64,000 nucleotides of DNA from Eubacteriales bacterium (GCA_030536555.1 JAUNPU010000003.1:124001-188000), one strand, 5' to 3'; positions 33,746 through 42,762 are shown, counted from the first letter of the stretch. Numbers and translations: made by a program. Notes: a model not told the origin generated them from the sequence alone.

Positions 33746-34126
33746 TCAGGGCAGTTCTTTCCCGCACTTGTTACAGAACCGGTAATCTGCATCTGCCTTT
33801 GCCCCACAGTAAGGGCAGAATCCGCTTTTTCGGTCTTCATCCTCCGGTTCGTGGATAAGCTGTCCGCCAAACCTCGCATTCAGCGGATCCGGCTCCTCTC
33901 TGTCATCCGTGATATCATACGCGGAATAACGCTGTTTCCCGGTTGCATTTTTAAAATTATACACCGTCTGCGTGATTGCAAGCCCGGTCCAAAATACCCC
34001 GAACAGGGCAAACAAAGGACTCATTTTCGCCGCAATCAGCGTCCAGACGACTCCGAATCCGATCATAAAGATTCCAACGACTCCCCCCATCATCGATGGG
34101 CCTCTGCCGGGTTTTATACTTTTCAT
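33746..34126 (-). CDS. Membrane protein with C-terminal zinc ribbon
   Basis: 126 residues. Two hydrophobic helices (MMGGVVGIFMIGFGVVWTLI and SPLFALFGVFWTGLAIT) are followed by a linker and FCPYCGAKADADYRFCNKCG, a CX2C...CX2C zinc ribbon. Such proteins occur widely in Firmicutes with no known role. The ATG at 34126 overlaps the amidohydrolase stop (ATGA) and has AGGAGG eight bases upstream, so translation is coupled. Confidence 0.85.
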   Translation of the reverse strand: MKSIKPGRGPSMMGGVVGIFMIGFGVVWTLIAAKMSPLFALFGVFWTGLAITQTVYNFKNATGKQRYSAYDITDDREEPDPLNARFGGQLIHEPEDEDRKSGFCPYCGAKADADYRFCNKCGKELP

Positions 34127-35760
34127 ACCTGGTTCCTCCTCCAACATCTCACACCGTCCTTATAGGTTTCCAACACCGCAATGTCCGCCAGTTCTTCCGG
34201 AGCAACTGCCAGTGGATTTTGATCCAGTATCACAAAATCTGCTGCTTTTCCTGCCGTAATACTGCCTTTTTGCGCCTCCTCACGATACTGGTAAGCCGCA
34301 TGAATCGTCACCGCCCGCAGCGCATCTTCCACGGAAATCCGCTCTTCCTCCCCCAGCACCACCCCGCCCCGCGTCCTGCGGTTCACCGCACACCAGATGG
34401 TTTTCAGCATATCCGGCTGCAGCACCGGACTGTCTTGATGGAAGGTGAACGGAAGTCCCAGCTTTCCTGCCGTATTCGCCGGGGATATCCGGCTGGCGCG
34501 CTCCAGGCCAAAGTTTTTCAGGTGAATATCACCCCAATAATAGGTGTGAGCCACAAAAAAACTCGGCATCATGGACAGCGGAATCATCCGTTTCAGCTGC
34601 TCTTTATGAACCAGCTGCGCATGGACCATGACCGGCCGCATGGTGTCCAGACCGGGATGTTCCGCTGCTGCTTTTTCAAACTGAGTCACATACTGCTCTG
34701 CGGCAGCATCCCCGTTGCAGTGCGCCAACAGCTGCTGGTGATCTTCCAGTGCGATTGTTATCAGCTCATGCAGACGCTCATCAGAAAGCACCGGGTAGCC
34801 ATGATAGTCCTTGCTGTCCTCATAGGGTTCCAGCATCCACGCCGTTCTTCCCTGGGGTGAGCCGTCCAGAAAGACCTTATAGCCTCCGATTTTCAGGTGA
34901 TTCCCATAAGTATTCTGATATTCCTGATGCTCTTTCATAAGCTGGCGACAGGTCTGCACATCCAGATATCCCACCACATCCAGCTTCAGGATATTCTGAT
35001 TCGCCGCATACTGCAAAAGCTGGAACAGCCCCTCATTTACCATGCCTTCCTGAATGGTCGTCACGCCATGGCTGGCATAAATGTCCTGCGCTTTCTCCAT
35101 CATTTCCAGCAATTTCGCCATATCAAACTGTGCAGACCGGTTCTGGAAATGAATAAACGCGTTCTCCTCCATATATCCGTCTGGCTCCTGTGAACCTGCC
35201 ACGCGTCCGTATCTGCCGCCCTCCGGGTCCGGCGTTTCAGCGGTGATTCCGGCATGTTCCAGGGCTGGAGAATTCACAACCCCCATATGGGAGGAGGCGT
35301 GTACAAGGACGATTTCATGCCGTGTGGAAATGCGGTCCAGAACGAACTTATCCGGATGGCGCTGTTCCTTCAGGAAATTGTGGTCATAGTTGCAGCCCAC
35401 AACCTGAGTGCCTTCTTCCACAGGATGTTCTGCCAGAAACTTCCGCATCAGCGACACAATCTCATCAAAGCTTTCCGCTTCCGACAGGTCGCACTGCATC
35501 AGCGAATTTGCCAGTCCGGTAAAGTGGCTGTGGGCATCGATGAAGCCCGGAAGAACCGTCTTGCCGTTCAGATCAACCATGGTATCCTCGGATTCATTCC
35601 ATTCCGTTGCGCCGCTCTGTGTCAACGCATCCTTCCACGCCAGTACCTCCTCATCAGAGCCAACCTTCCGGATTTTTCCGTCCTCGATGCACATGGCACC
35701 GGCTGACGGACGCTCCTCATCCATCGTCACAATCGTTCCATGATAAAATATTGTTCTCAT
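34123..35760 (-). CDS. YtcJ-like amidohydrolase
   Basis: 545 residues of the amidohydrolase superfamily. DAHSHFTG holds the first metal-binding HxH; TTIQEGMVNEG and AHCNGDAAAEQYV carry later ligand positions; PFTFHQDSPVLQPDML near the C-terminus has the final Asp. This is the YtcJ/LAF3 group (COG1574), many members of which hydrolyse N-acyl or exo-enol substrates, here undetermined. The ATG at 35760 (MRTIFYHGTIVTMD) has AGAGG seven bases upstream. Confidence 0.9.
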   Translation of the reverse strand: MRTIFYHGTIVTMDEERPSAGAMCIEDGKIRKVGSDEEVLAWKDALTQSGATEWNESEDTMVDLNGKTVLPGFIDAHSHFTGLANSLMQCDLSEAESFDEIVSLMRKFLAEHPVEEGTQVVGCNYDHNFLKEQRHPDKFVLDRISTRHEIVLVHASSHMGVVNSPALEHAGITAETPDPEGGRYGRVAGSQEPDGYMEENAFIHFQNRSAQFDMAKLLEMMEKAQDIYASHGVTTIQEGMVNEGLFQLLQYAANQNILKLDVVGYLDVQTCRQLMKEHQEYQNTYGNHLKIGGYKVFLDGSPQGRTAWMLEPYEDSKDYHGYPVLSDERLHELITIALEDHQQLLAHCNGDAAAEQYVTQFEKAAAEHPGLDTMRPVMVHAQLVHKEQLKRMIPLSMMPSFFVAHTYYWGDIHLKNFGLERASRISPANTAGKLGLPFTFHQDSPVLQPDMLKTIWCAVNRRTRGGVVLGEEERISVEDALRAVTIHAAYQYREEAQKGSITAGKAADFVILDQNPLAVAPEELADIAVLETYKDGVRCWRRNQV

Positions 35761-35780
35761 TGCACTACCTCTCTTCCCGG

Positions 35781-36041
35781 TCAATCCCCATATCCAATCA
35801 GATATGCTGCCTCGGAAATATCCTTCTTATGCACATAAATGGTATAGATCCACACCGGCTTCATGGTTCCAAAGCTTCCATACCTTCCATACCTTGCCTG
35901 GTCCATGGCAGGTCTGGCGCACAGATCCTTCGCAATAATCTCATGCTTTATCTGATGCTGAACCAGTATCTCATGATACCTTGCCTTCTCCTCCAGACTT
36001 GCCGTGGAGATCAGTTTTCTCCTGTTAAACAACGTAAGCAT
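35781..36041 (-). CDS. Small hypothetical protein
   Basis: 86 residues, basic and soluble. TASLEEKARYHEILVQHQIKHE at the N-terminus and a WIYTIYVHKKDISEAAYLI strand-helix at the C-terminus resemble small beta-alpha-beta signal-sensing domains of the DUF2007 type, but identification is uncertain. GGAGGTG lies six bases before the ATG. It is 21 bases downstream of the OadB-motif microprotein and upstream of the amidohydrolase. Confidence 0.7.
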   Translation of the reverse strand: MLTLFNRRKLISTASLEEKARYHEILVQHQIKHEIIAKDLCARPAMDQARYGRYGSFGTMKPVWIYTIYVHKKDISEAAYLIGYGD

Positions 36042-36062
36042 ACGTTCACCTCCGTCCGCCGC

Positions 36063-36290
36063 TTACTTCTTCCTGCACATCCATATGACAATCAGCAACA
36101 GCACAATCCCCACAGCAATCACAGATATGGAGAAGCCACCTCCGACCTTTCCCGCCAGAAATACGGATGTCGGTCCGTCTGCGCCGCCAATGATTGCAAT
36201 GGAAGCCATTTTCCGGATTTTCATGATAATCCCGGCAATCACCAGGGCGGCTCCTGCCAGTCCCGCCAACACTGCTGTCCATTTTTTCAC
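36063..36290 (-). CDS. Two-helix microprotein with OadB-type IGGADGPT motif
   Basis: 75 residues: a helix at residues 5-24 (AVLAGLAGAALVIAGIIM), a loop IAIIGGADGPTSVFLAGKVG, and a second helix (SISVIAVGIVLLLIVIWM) ending in CRKK. The loop is the signature of the beta subunit of sodium-translocating decarboxylases (OadB, GcdB, MmdB), which have nine or more helices; this protein is too short to be one. The start is a GTG at 36290 with AGGAGG eight bases upstream. It is the second gene of an operon after the RDD protein. Function unknown. Confidence 0.75.
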   Translation of the reverse strand: MKKWTAVLAGLAGAALVIAGIIMKIRKMASIAIIGGADGPTSVFLAGKVGGGFSISVIAVGIVLLLIVIWMCRKK

Positions 36291-36302
36291 AACAAACGCC
36301 TC

Positions 36303-37337
36303 CTATTTCTTCATCTCAAATACAATCTTATAGTAGTTTTGCTTTGCATCCTGATCCGCCACAAGTCCGTCGATGCTCTCAATGAACTCATAGCCTTCCA
36401 TCTGGCGGGATCCCGTCAGCCGGACATTGCCCTGCATAAAGTCAAAATTATCAAAACCGGCAATCTGATTCAGCAGGTTCTGCCTTCCGGCAGGGAGAAT
36501 CCCCATCCCCTGTTCCCCGGCGGTAAATGCCAGGGCACTGAGAATCATCTCTGTACTGTAGGTGGACACCCAGCCGTCCTTCTTCCCGCCTTCTGCCAGA
36601 AGGGTCACTCCTTTCAGTACACCATCCTCCACTTCATAGGTAAATTCCGGCAGTTCATACATGTCGATATGAAAGGCTCCGTCCTCCGGTTCCGCCCAGG
36701 TGCCATCTGCGGCAAGCTTTGCCGTGTTGTCAATCTCATAGCTGTCTGCTACATAATTATAATTCTCTGCGAACTCTGCAATCGTTAAGTCTCCCCGGTT
36801 CGGCGGAATCTGCGACGCCAGAATCACCAGAAATGTCACGGCAAAGGCCGTCACGTAACCCGCTCCGTAGACCAGCCACTGATACCAGCGAGACTCCTTC
36901 GCCGTATACACCATATGCTCATCCCATGGCAGCCTGCTGCCGCCATCGGTGCACTGGCGATAGCTTTTCCACATGCAGATCAGGCTGTATATGGGAATCA
37001 TAAATCCCATACCCCTTTGAATCACCTGCCAGGTACGGTCAACCCCCTGCTTCCATGTAAGCCGCGTTCCATCCTCCTGCGTGATCAGAATGCCAAATAT
37101 CGCCTTGCCCGGCGTCGTGCCAAACCAGTGCAGAAGCAGCGGTTCAATCAGCAACGCCAGCAGGATGCTCAAAACCCCATTGAGAAGCTGCTCGGCAAAT
37201 TGCACCTCGATCAGATTCGGTTCCACGCGAAATATAAATACCAATACAACATTCCACAACAGAATGTAAAGTGACAGGTCCAGTTCTCTGGCAAGATATC
37301 TGCGCCAGGGACATTTTGCATAAGGTTGTTGTTCCAT
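36303..37337 (-). CDS. RDD family membrane protein
   Basis: 344 residues. The RDD domain covers about residues 12-140: RYLARELDLSLYILLW (the usual Arg-Asp), FGTTPGKAIFGI and a third helix. A fourth helix near residue 155-175 is followed by an about 160-residue extracytoplasmic region without known motifs. RDD proteins have been linked to ion transport in a few bacteria. AAGGAG precedes the ATG. It heads an operon that continues through the OadB-motif microprotein. Confidence 0.85.
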   Translation of the reverse strand: MEQQPYAKCPWRRYLARELDLSLYILLWNVVLVFIFRVEPNLIEVQFAEQLLNGVLSILLALLIEPLLLHWFGTTPGKAIFGILITQEDGTRLTWKQGVDRTWQVIQRGMGFMIPIYSLICMWKSYRQCTDGGSRLPWDEHMVYTAKESRWYQWLVYGAGYVTAFAVTFLVILASQIPPNRGDLTIAEFAENYNYVADSYEIDNTAKLAADGTWAEPEDGAFHIDMYELPEFTYEVEDGVLKGVTLLAEGGKKDGWVSTYSTEMILSALAFTAGEQGMGILPAGRQNLLNQIAGFDNFDFMQGNVRLTGSRQMEGYEFIESIDGLVADQDAKQNYYKIVFEMKK

Positions 37338-37443
37338 TTAAGTCTCTCCTTCAAATAGTATAAGCTGATTATATCAGATAATTGTCTGAATGTATGCAAA
37401 ATATCCTTAAATTAATCTTACAGTTTCAATTTGGCGTGGAAAA

Positions 37444-37477
37444 AGCCACTGGAGGCTTGTGGGGCGCTCCAGTGGCT
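37444..37477 (-). terminator. Rho-independent terminator after the truncated AAA gene
   Basis: AGCCACTGGAG (37444-37454) pairs perfectly over 11 bp with CTCCAGTGGCT (37467-37477); minus-strand sequence after it is TTTTTCC. The stem overlaps the stop codon of the gene at 37477-38406. Confidence 0.85.
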
Positions 37478-38406
37478 TATCGACAACTATTCAAACTGCT
37501 CTGTTTCGTAAAGGAATGCTCACACCAGTTCCACTCAATGTTATAGTTCAATATCAAAACTATCGAACACGGATTGTAAAGCATCTTCCCAGCTTTTGTT
37601 TGGTGACCATCATAACAATTCATTAATTCGTCTTTTGTTAGCTTTACTCTCTCGCTATTTTCCTGTTGGTAACGCTGATATAAATCATCCACTTCACTTT
37701 CCGTAAAACCAAAATAGTCTGAAAACCGCTCTTCCGTTGCCATGGTATATTCTGCAAACATATTAAGCTCGGAGCCACTGGAATACTTTGCAATCGGAAG
37801 AATCCCTGTCATGTATGCAAGGCGCACATAGGGCTTATCCTTCAACAGATCCCGCAGGAACATCAGATACGCTTTTTTGTCCTCTTCCTGAATAAACTTC
37901 TGATGAAATATAAAATCCCACTCATCCAGCACGAAAATAAAACGTGCTGATTCGTCCTCCGCATAAATGTCAAGAAGGGCATCTACTGCCCGTTCATCAT
38001 CGGACACTCCTGCTTCCGGATATTCTTTTCTCAGATCCCGCACCAGTCGCTTCTCAATTCGTTCAATATATTGCTGATAAGAACTGCACTGCCCTCCAAG
38101 CTCATTAAAAGAAATCTGAATCACAGAATACTGATTCAGATACTCTTCATACTCTGGAAACCGGGCAATCTGAAGAGCATCAAATACATCATGAGCATCA
38201 CGGGCTTTTGAGAAAAAAGAAGCAATCATGTTTGCCATAACCGTTTTGCCGAAACGTCTTGGTCTGGTAATACAAATATGATTATTTCCAGTTCGCACCA
38301 ATGGAAACAGTTCTTTCAACATCAGTGTTTTATCTACAAAGTAGGGCTGTTCGGTCTCATTTTTATATAATGTATATGCACTTTTGCTGTTTAAATACAC
38401 CCCCAT
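37477..38406 (-). pseudogene. Truncated AAA-ATPase/PD-(D/E)XK protein
   Basis: The first about 285 residues are an AAA-ATPase-like domain as in the 39286-40881 paralogue: FVDKTLMLKEL, the Walker A region RPRRFGKTVMANMI, Walker B FIFVLDEWDFIF, AYMTGILPI and the FGFTESEV linker. It then breaks off after YNPCSIVLILNY. The last residues are out of register; in another frame the DNA reads TEQFE-stop, which resembles the EQFEK C-terminus of the paralogue. I infer an internal deletion of about 230 codons that joined mid-gene to the 3' end out of frame and removed the nuclease domain. Promoter and terminator are intact. Confidence 0.8.
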
Positions 38407-38438
38407 AGCTGACCCCCCTTTTCCATGATTTATATGAT

Positions 38439-38467
38439 ATTGTACTATAATTGTTGTGGGGATTCAA
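38439..38467 (-). promoter_or_regulatory. Promoter of the truncated AAA gene
   Basis: Minus strand: -35 TTGAAT (38462-38467), 17-base spacer, -10 TACAAT (38439-38444). The -35 overlaps the stop codon of the lysozyme gene. The same promoter, with spacer of the same length and the shared core AATTATAGTACAATAT, precedes the paralogue at 40954-40982. Confidence 0.75.
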
Positions 38468-39231
38468 GGATAAGCCGACTCAGTCTTCTGCATCTGTAAC
38501 TCCACCCACTCTTCCCATTCTTTCTGATCTCCGCAAAACACATTCAAATCAATAAATTCTTCATTTCCAGCATATCCGTCTAATCTCGCCCGATTCGTAT
38601 ATTGCCAGAACATCCATGATTCAGAAATGCGAGGCTTTGTAAATACGTTACGAATCCAAAGCGGATACTGCTCAAAATATCCATCCAGATAGTCATTCCA
38701 CATTTCTTCGGTGCAATAAAGAATGGGCGTTACCTGATAATGCCTCTGCAGCATGTCCAGCATAATCTGCAACTGCTCCCTCACTGCCTGTCCGTCCGGG
38801 CGATTGTTCTTTTTATCTCCGTAATACTCCACATCCACCACCGGCGGCAACATTTCAGGCTGTCTCGTTACCTGGCTGATAAAGTTTTCTGCCTGTGTCT
38901 CCCCCGGACTGTCGAAGCTGAAAAAGTGATAGGCGCCGTACTTTAAATCTGTGCGCTCCACCCCGGACCAGTTTTCCGCAAAGCGACTGTCCACATGGCT
39001 GCTTCCTTCTGTCGCTTTGATAAATACGAATTCGATGTTTTCCTGTGCGAGTACTTCCCAGTCAATCTCTCCCTGATAGTGAGATAAATCTGCTCCAACA
39101 ATCGGATACTGCTTTCTGGACGGATTATTCAACAAAAGATATCCGTGATAAATGCAATAGGCATAAAAGACGCACGCCAACGCAAACACTGCCAGCCCGC
39201 CTGATATCATTCTCTTCCACTTGAGTCCCAT
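38464..39231 (-). CDS. GH25 family lysozyme with N-terminal anchor
   Basis: 255 residues. A membrane anchor lies near residues 10-28 (SGGLAVFALACVFYAYCIY). The GH25 core follows: VGADLSHYQGEIDW, FVFIKATEGSSH, KYGAYHFFSFDS, PPVVDVEYYG (catalytic Asp-x-Glu) and LWIRN/FWQYTNRARLDG. These enzymes cut the beta-1,4 bond between MurNAc and GlcNAc in peptidoglycan. AAGGG lies upstream of the ATG. It sits between two paralogous AAA-nuclease genes, but its own function in wall turnover does not obviously link to them. Confidence 0.92.
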   Translation of the reverse strand: MGLKWKRMISGGLAVFALACVFYAYCIYHGYLLLNNPSRKQYPIVGADLSHYQGEIDWEVLAQENIEFVFIKATEGSSHVDSRFAENWSGVERTDLKYGAYHFFSFDSPGETQAENFISQVTRQPEMLPPVVDVEYYGDKKNNRPDGQAVREQLQIMLDMLQRHYQVTPILYCTEEMWNDYLDGYFEQYPLWIRNVFTKPRISESWMFWQYTNRARLDGYAGNEEFIDLNVFCGDQKEWEEWVELQMQKTESAYP

Positions 39232-39285
39232 ATCTGTTTTCCCTTCGTCTTTTGATGCTTTACGGAATTTCCATATGTTATCAAG

Positions 39286-40881
39286 TTACTTTTCAAACTG
39301 TTCTATCTGACACTGATGTTTCTTGGACTCCTTATCATAGTTTATACCAACCAGAAGTATTTTTCCAATATAGCCTTCCAATGCCTGACAATAATGCTTA
39401 TCTTTAATCTGATCAATCGCTCCCTCCGCCGACTTGTTCCACTTAAGTTCCACTACTAATGCCGGCTTATCTGTATGCTTTCTTGGCAGAAATACGATAT
39501 CTGCAAATCCTTTTCCGCCCGGCATTTCCCGAATGATCAAATAGTCTTTTCTGGCACTGTAGTAAGCCAGTGAGACCACAAAACTCAAAGCATTCTCGTC
39601 ATTATAATTAAGGATGGACACATTTTCCTCATGAATCCGCTCCAATGCATCTGCCACTGCTGACTGGTTCATCATCCAGGTATCAAGCAACAGCCTCTCC
39701 GAATTCTGAATGGCGCGGATTACCTCTGTCCAACCGGTATCTTCGACAGCATTAACAAATTCCAATCTTACCTCTTCATTCGGAATATACACGGCAGATG
39801 CAGTTTCATCGTATCCAAGATATCCCAGGTGTATCAATAAAGCCAGCACATCATCGCTGCTGTTCATGGAAGTCATATCATTTTTAAACCTGGAAATATT
39901 AACCGGGAGTAATTCTCCGGCAATCAGGCGAGTCACAATTCCTTTCAGCCCGTCGAAATTCATTGTAATATAGCCTTTCAATGACTCGTAGGTCTCTGTG
40001 CTGGTCCAATGGCTTCCAAATTCCCTCTCAAGCATTGTCACGACTACAGAACGGGGATTATAAATGTCTACTTCGTCTTTCAGATGGTAACCATCATACC
40101 ATTTTTTCACTTCACTGAAATCCACCTCATATTGCCTGCACAAGGCGGTTACTTCCCGCTCTGTAAAGCCAAAAAATTCAGACATCCATCTCGGGTCTAC
40201 CATTGTAAATTCCTGAAAATTATTCAATGCCGACTGCGTACCGTATTTTTTAACGGGCAATATTCCGGTTATATATGCAAAAGCAATACATTCTTCCGCC
40301 ACAATTCCTTTAAACAGTCCTCGAAGGAAATCGATATACTCCTTCTGAAACAGATAGTCCTCCTTATAATTCCGAAATACGCTGTCCCATTCATCGATAA
40401 TAACTACAAATCTTCTTCCTGTCGCATTTGAAACATTCCAGAGTGCCTTAGACAGCGGGACACCGGTCACATTGCATTCTGGATAGTATTCTTGCAGTTC
40501 TGATGCAACTTCCTGCCGGATATATCGTAAAGCTGACTTGCCATGATCATACTCAACAACTTCAGCTGCTTCTCCCAACAGCTGCTGCATATCCATTCTG
40601 ATTACATCATACTGATTTAAATGTTTTTCAAAACTTTCCGATTGACTGATGGCAAGTCCCTGAAACAGTTCCTTTGACCTGCAGCCTCTGCTGTAATACG
40701 CCGTCAGCATATTTACTGCCATGGATTTACCGAATCGGCGCGGTCTGCTTACACAGATCATTGGCTCATTTGTTCCGATTATCTGATTCAACCTTTCTAT
40801 CATTGCTGTTTTATCAACATATATCTGAGAATTTAGCGCATTTTGAAACCCTATATTAGACGGATTCAGATATCTCCCCAC
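39286..40881 (-). CDS. AAA-ATPase with C-terminal PD-(D/E)XK nuclease domain
   Basis: 532 residues. The N-terminal AAA-ATPase-like domain holds VDKTAMIERL, the Walker A-like RPRRFGKSMAVNML, and Walker B VVIIDEWDSVF. The C-terminal DUF1703 nuclease domain has GFADIVFLPR (Asp) and ALVVELKW (ExK). Such proteins are abundant in gut Firmicutes and Bacteroidetes and have no confirmed role. The start is a GTG at 40881 (VGRYLNPSN) because GGGAGG lies eight bases upstream; a frame from 40941 would add 20 unlike residues. This is the intact paralogue of the truncated gene at 37477. Confidence 0.88.
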   Translation of the reverse strand: MGRYLNPSNIGFQNALNSQIYVDKTAMIERLNQIIGTNEPMICVSRPRRFGKSMAVNMLTAYYSRGCRSKELFQGLAISQSESFEKHLNQYDVIRMDMQQLLGEAAEVVEYDHGKSALRYIRQEVASELQEYYPECNVTGVPLSKALWNVSNATGRRFVVIIDEWDSVFRNYKEDYLFQKEYIDFLRGLFKGIVAEECIAFAYITGILPVKKYGTQSALNNFQEFTMVDPRWMSEFFGFTEREVTALCRQYEVDFSEVKKWYDGYHLKDEVDIYNPRSVVVTMLEREFGSHWTSTETYESLKGYITMNFDGLKGIVTRLIAGELLPVNISRFKNDMTSMNSSDDVLALLIHLGYLGYDETASAVYIPNEEVRLEFVNAVEDTGWTEVIRAIQNSERLLLDTWMMNQSAVADALERIHEENVSILNYNDENALSFVVSLAYYSARKDYLIIREMPGGKGFADIVFLPRKHTDKPALVVELKWNKSAEGAIDQIKDKHYCQALEGYIGKILLVGINYDKESKKHQCQIEQFEK

Positions 40882-40953
40882 CCTGCATACCTCCCTGCTT
40901 CTAAAAGAAATGCCCGCATCAACGGAATTTGCCCTTCTCATGTTTTATATAAT

Positions 40954-40982
40954 ATTGTACTATAATTGCTGAGACGATTCAA
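40954..40982 (-). promoter_or_regulatory. Promoter of the intact AAA-nuclease gene
   Basis: Minus strand: -35 TTGAAT (40977-40982), 17-base spacer, -10 TACAAT (40954-40959). The match with the 38439 promoter extends from TCCTTGAATC to TATAA across about 38 bases with few changes. Confidence 0.75.
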
Positions 40983-41049
40983 GGACAACCCTTCATCTCC
41001 CGCATCCCATCTCCTGTATCTCCATCTAATCTTGCGATACACAACGTTC

Positions 41050-41811
41050 TCATAAATAGTCCTCTATACGATGCTGTTCAATTACCTTTTTCCCAATTAA
41101 TGTAATGGCCTTTTGCGGGCAATGACTGATACAACGATAACACATGGTGCATTTGTTATTCGCCTGCGCCTTATTGTGAACAATCGAGATATTTTTCATC
41201 GGGCAAAGCTGTGCGCATGTTCCGCAGCCGCTACAGGCGTTCATATCAATATGCAGTTTGTCAGAATAAGCAATCGTCTTATTGTAAAACCATAATCTTT
41301 GTCCGAATAAACCGGCTATGTGATACCATATGTTGATTCCCTCTCGGGGCGGGCAGCCTTCTTTCATCTGCTGTGCAGCTTTTTCTATTTTTTCAGTCGC
41401 TGCTTTTACTATCTTCCGATTTTCACGTTCTGATCTTTTGAGTGCCTTCACATCACAAATACAATCAGGCATTTTTAAATGAAGTCCTCCAAGAATATCT
41501 GCTCCGTATTTTCTCAGCAATCTGGCACTGAGTCCTGCGCCATCTCCACTAAACAGTCCCATGGTTGCTATGACAAAGACTTTTTTTTCATGCCACAAGG
41601 TACTGTTTTCAATAATAAAGTCCCGAACAATCTTAGGAAGATTGCTGTAGTAAACCGGATATGCAAAGACAATTTCCTTGTGTTCTTTTAGCAGACTCAA
41701 CGTAGTTTTATCATTGACTGGCAGTACGACTGCGTCCGGACAATATCGTGACATGAATTTTTTAATGCAGTATTCTGTATTTCCTGTACCACTGAAATAT
41801 ATTCCAAGCAT
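41050..41811 (-). CDS. EFR1-type flavodoxin/ferredoxin fusion protein
   Basis: 253 residues. The N-terminal flavodoxin part begins IYFSGTGNTEYC (FMN phosphate loop) with FAYPVYYSNLP; the C-terminal part has CSGCGTCAQLCPMKNI and CTMCYRCISHCPQKAI, two 4Fe-4S motifs. The ATG at 41811 (MLGIYFSG) has GGAGGG five bases upstream; an ATG at 41838 lies before it. It has the same architecture as the 7300-8067 protein but diverged sequence. A conserved Cys in MPDCICD lies between the domains. No partner enzyme is obvious nearby. Confidence 0.9.
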   Translation of the reverse strand: MLGIYFSGTGNTEYCIKKFMSRYCPDAVVLPVNDKTTLSLLKEHKEIVFAYPVYYSNLPKIVRDFIIENSTLWHEKKVFVIATMGLFSGDGAGLSARLLRKYGADILGGLHLKMPDCICDVKALKRSERENRKIVKAATEKIEKAAQQMKEGCPPREGINIWYHIAGLFGQRLWFYNKTIAYSDKLHIDMNACSGCGTCAQLCPMKNISIVHNKAQANNKCTMCYRCISHCPQKAITLIGKKVIEQHRIEDYL

Positions 41812-41868
41812 CCTGTCCCTCCGTGATTTTAAAATCAATCATTTTCTGTTTCCATAAGCTGATTCAAT

Positions 41869-42762
41869 TCAGCCTTTTTTCTGAAACACCCTGCTTTCCG
41901 AAAGAAACAACCCAACTAAGGTCAGAATCGTCCCAACGCCTGCCAGCACCGTGATTCGTTCATGCAAAATCAGCACCGAAGTGACAACCGTAATCACCGG
42001 AACCATATAAATATAGATGCTCGTCTTAACTGCTCCCAGCACCTTGACAGCAAAGTTCCAGGTAACAAAACAGAGCGCGGACGCCCCAAGTCCCAGATAG
42101 ACGATATTGAACAGATACACCGGTTCAGCAAATCTTGACAGTTCCAGCCTGAAATCAAACAGGAACAGAGTCGGTATCATAAACAGAATGCCATAGAAGA
42201 ACACCCGCCTTGTGGTAAGAATGGTATGGTAGCCATAACGGCTGATTTTCTTGGTCAGCACCGAATAGCAGGCCCACACCAACGCCGCCAGCAGAGCCAG
42301 CAGATCGCCCACCGGGTTCAATTTCATGCTTGCTCCATTAAAACTGATCAGAAAAATTCCGGCCATAGCAACCACAAAACCGATGAAAAAATCAGGCTGC
42401 AGTTTATCTTCCTCTTTCAAAAACAGATGGGTCAAAATCGCCGTAAAAAAGGGAGCAACAGAGATAATGATTCCCACATTGGAAGCCAGTGTATAGGTCA
42501 GGGCGATATTTTCCAGCAGATAGTACATGCTGATTCCGCACAGACCAGCGGCAGCAAAGGTAACTTCCTGCCGCGCCGTTGTTCCCTTTAAGCGGCGCGG
42601 ACAGACCAGAATCAAAGCCAGCAGTCCCATGATAAAGCGGAAAAATAAAATCTCCACCGGCTGAAAATCCACCAGCAAAATCTTAGTGGAAATAAACGTT
42701 GTTCCCCAGATAATGATCGTAAACAGGGCTGATACATGCCCGGTGGTCTGTCTATTGTCCAT
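41869..42762 (-). CDS. DMT/EamA family transporter
   Basis: 297 residues with ten predicted helices in two EamA repeats (FTIIIWGTTFISTKILL at the start; GLGASALCFVTWNFAVKVLG in the second). The ATG at 42762 (MDNRQTTGHV) has GGGAGG eight bases upstream; the longer frame from 42888 lies inside the AraC gene. Its start overlaps that gene by 11 bases, so the regulator and exporter are cotranscribed. Drug/metabolite exporters of this group move small solutes; substrate unknown. Confidence 0.9.
   Translation of the reverse strand: MDNRQTTGHVSALFTIIIWGTTFISTKILLVDFQPVEILFFRFIMGLLALILVCPRRLKGTTARQEVTFAAAGLCGISMYYLLENIALTYTLASNVGIIISVAPFFTAILTHLFLKEEDKLQPDFFIGFVVAMAGIFLISFNGASMKLNPVGDLLALLAALVWACYSVLTKKISRYGYHTILTTRRVFFYGILFMIPTLFLFDFRLELSRFAEPVYLFNIVYLGLGASALCFVTWNFAVKVLGAVKTSIYIYMVPVITVVTSVLILHERITVLAGVGTILTLVGLFLSESRVFQKKG

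Noticed and set aside
36063-36290. The 75-residue protein as a functional sodium-pump beta subunit
   Set aside because: It has two helices against nine or more in OadB, and no partner subunits are nearby.
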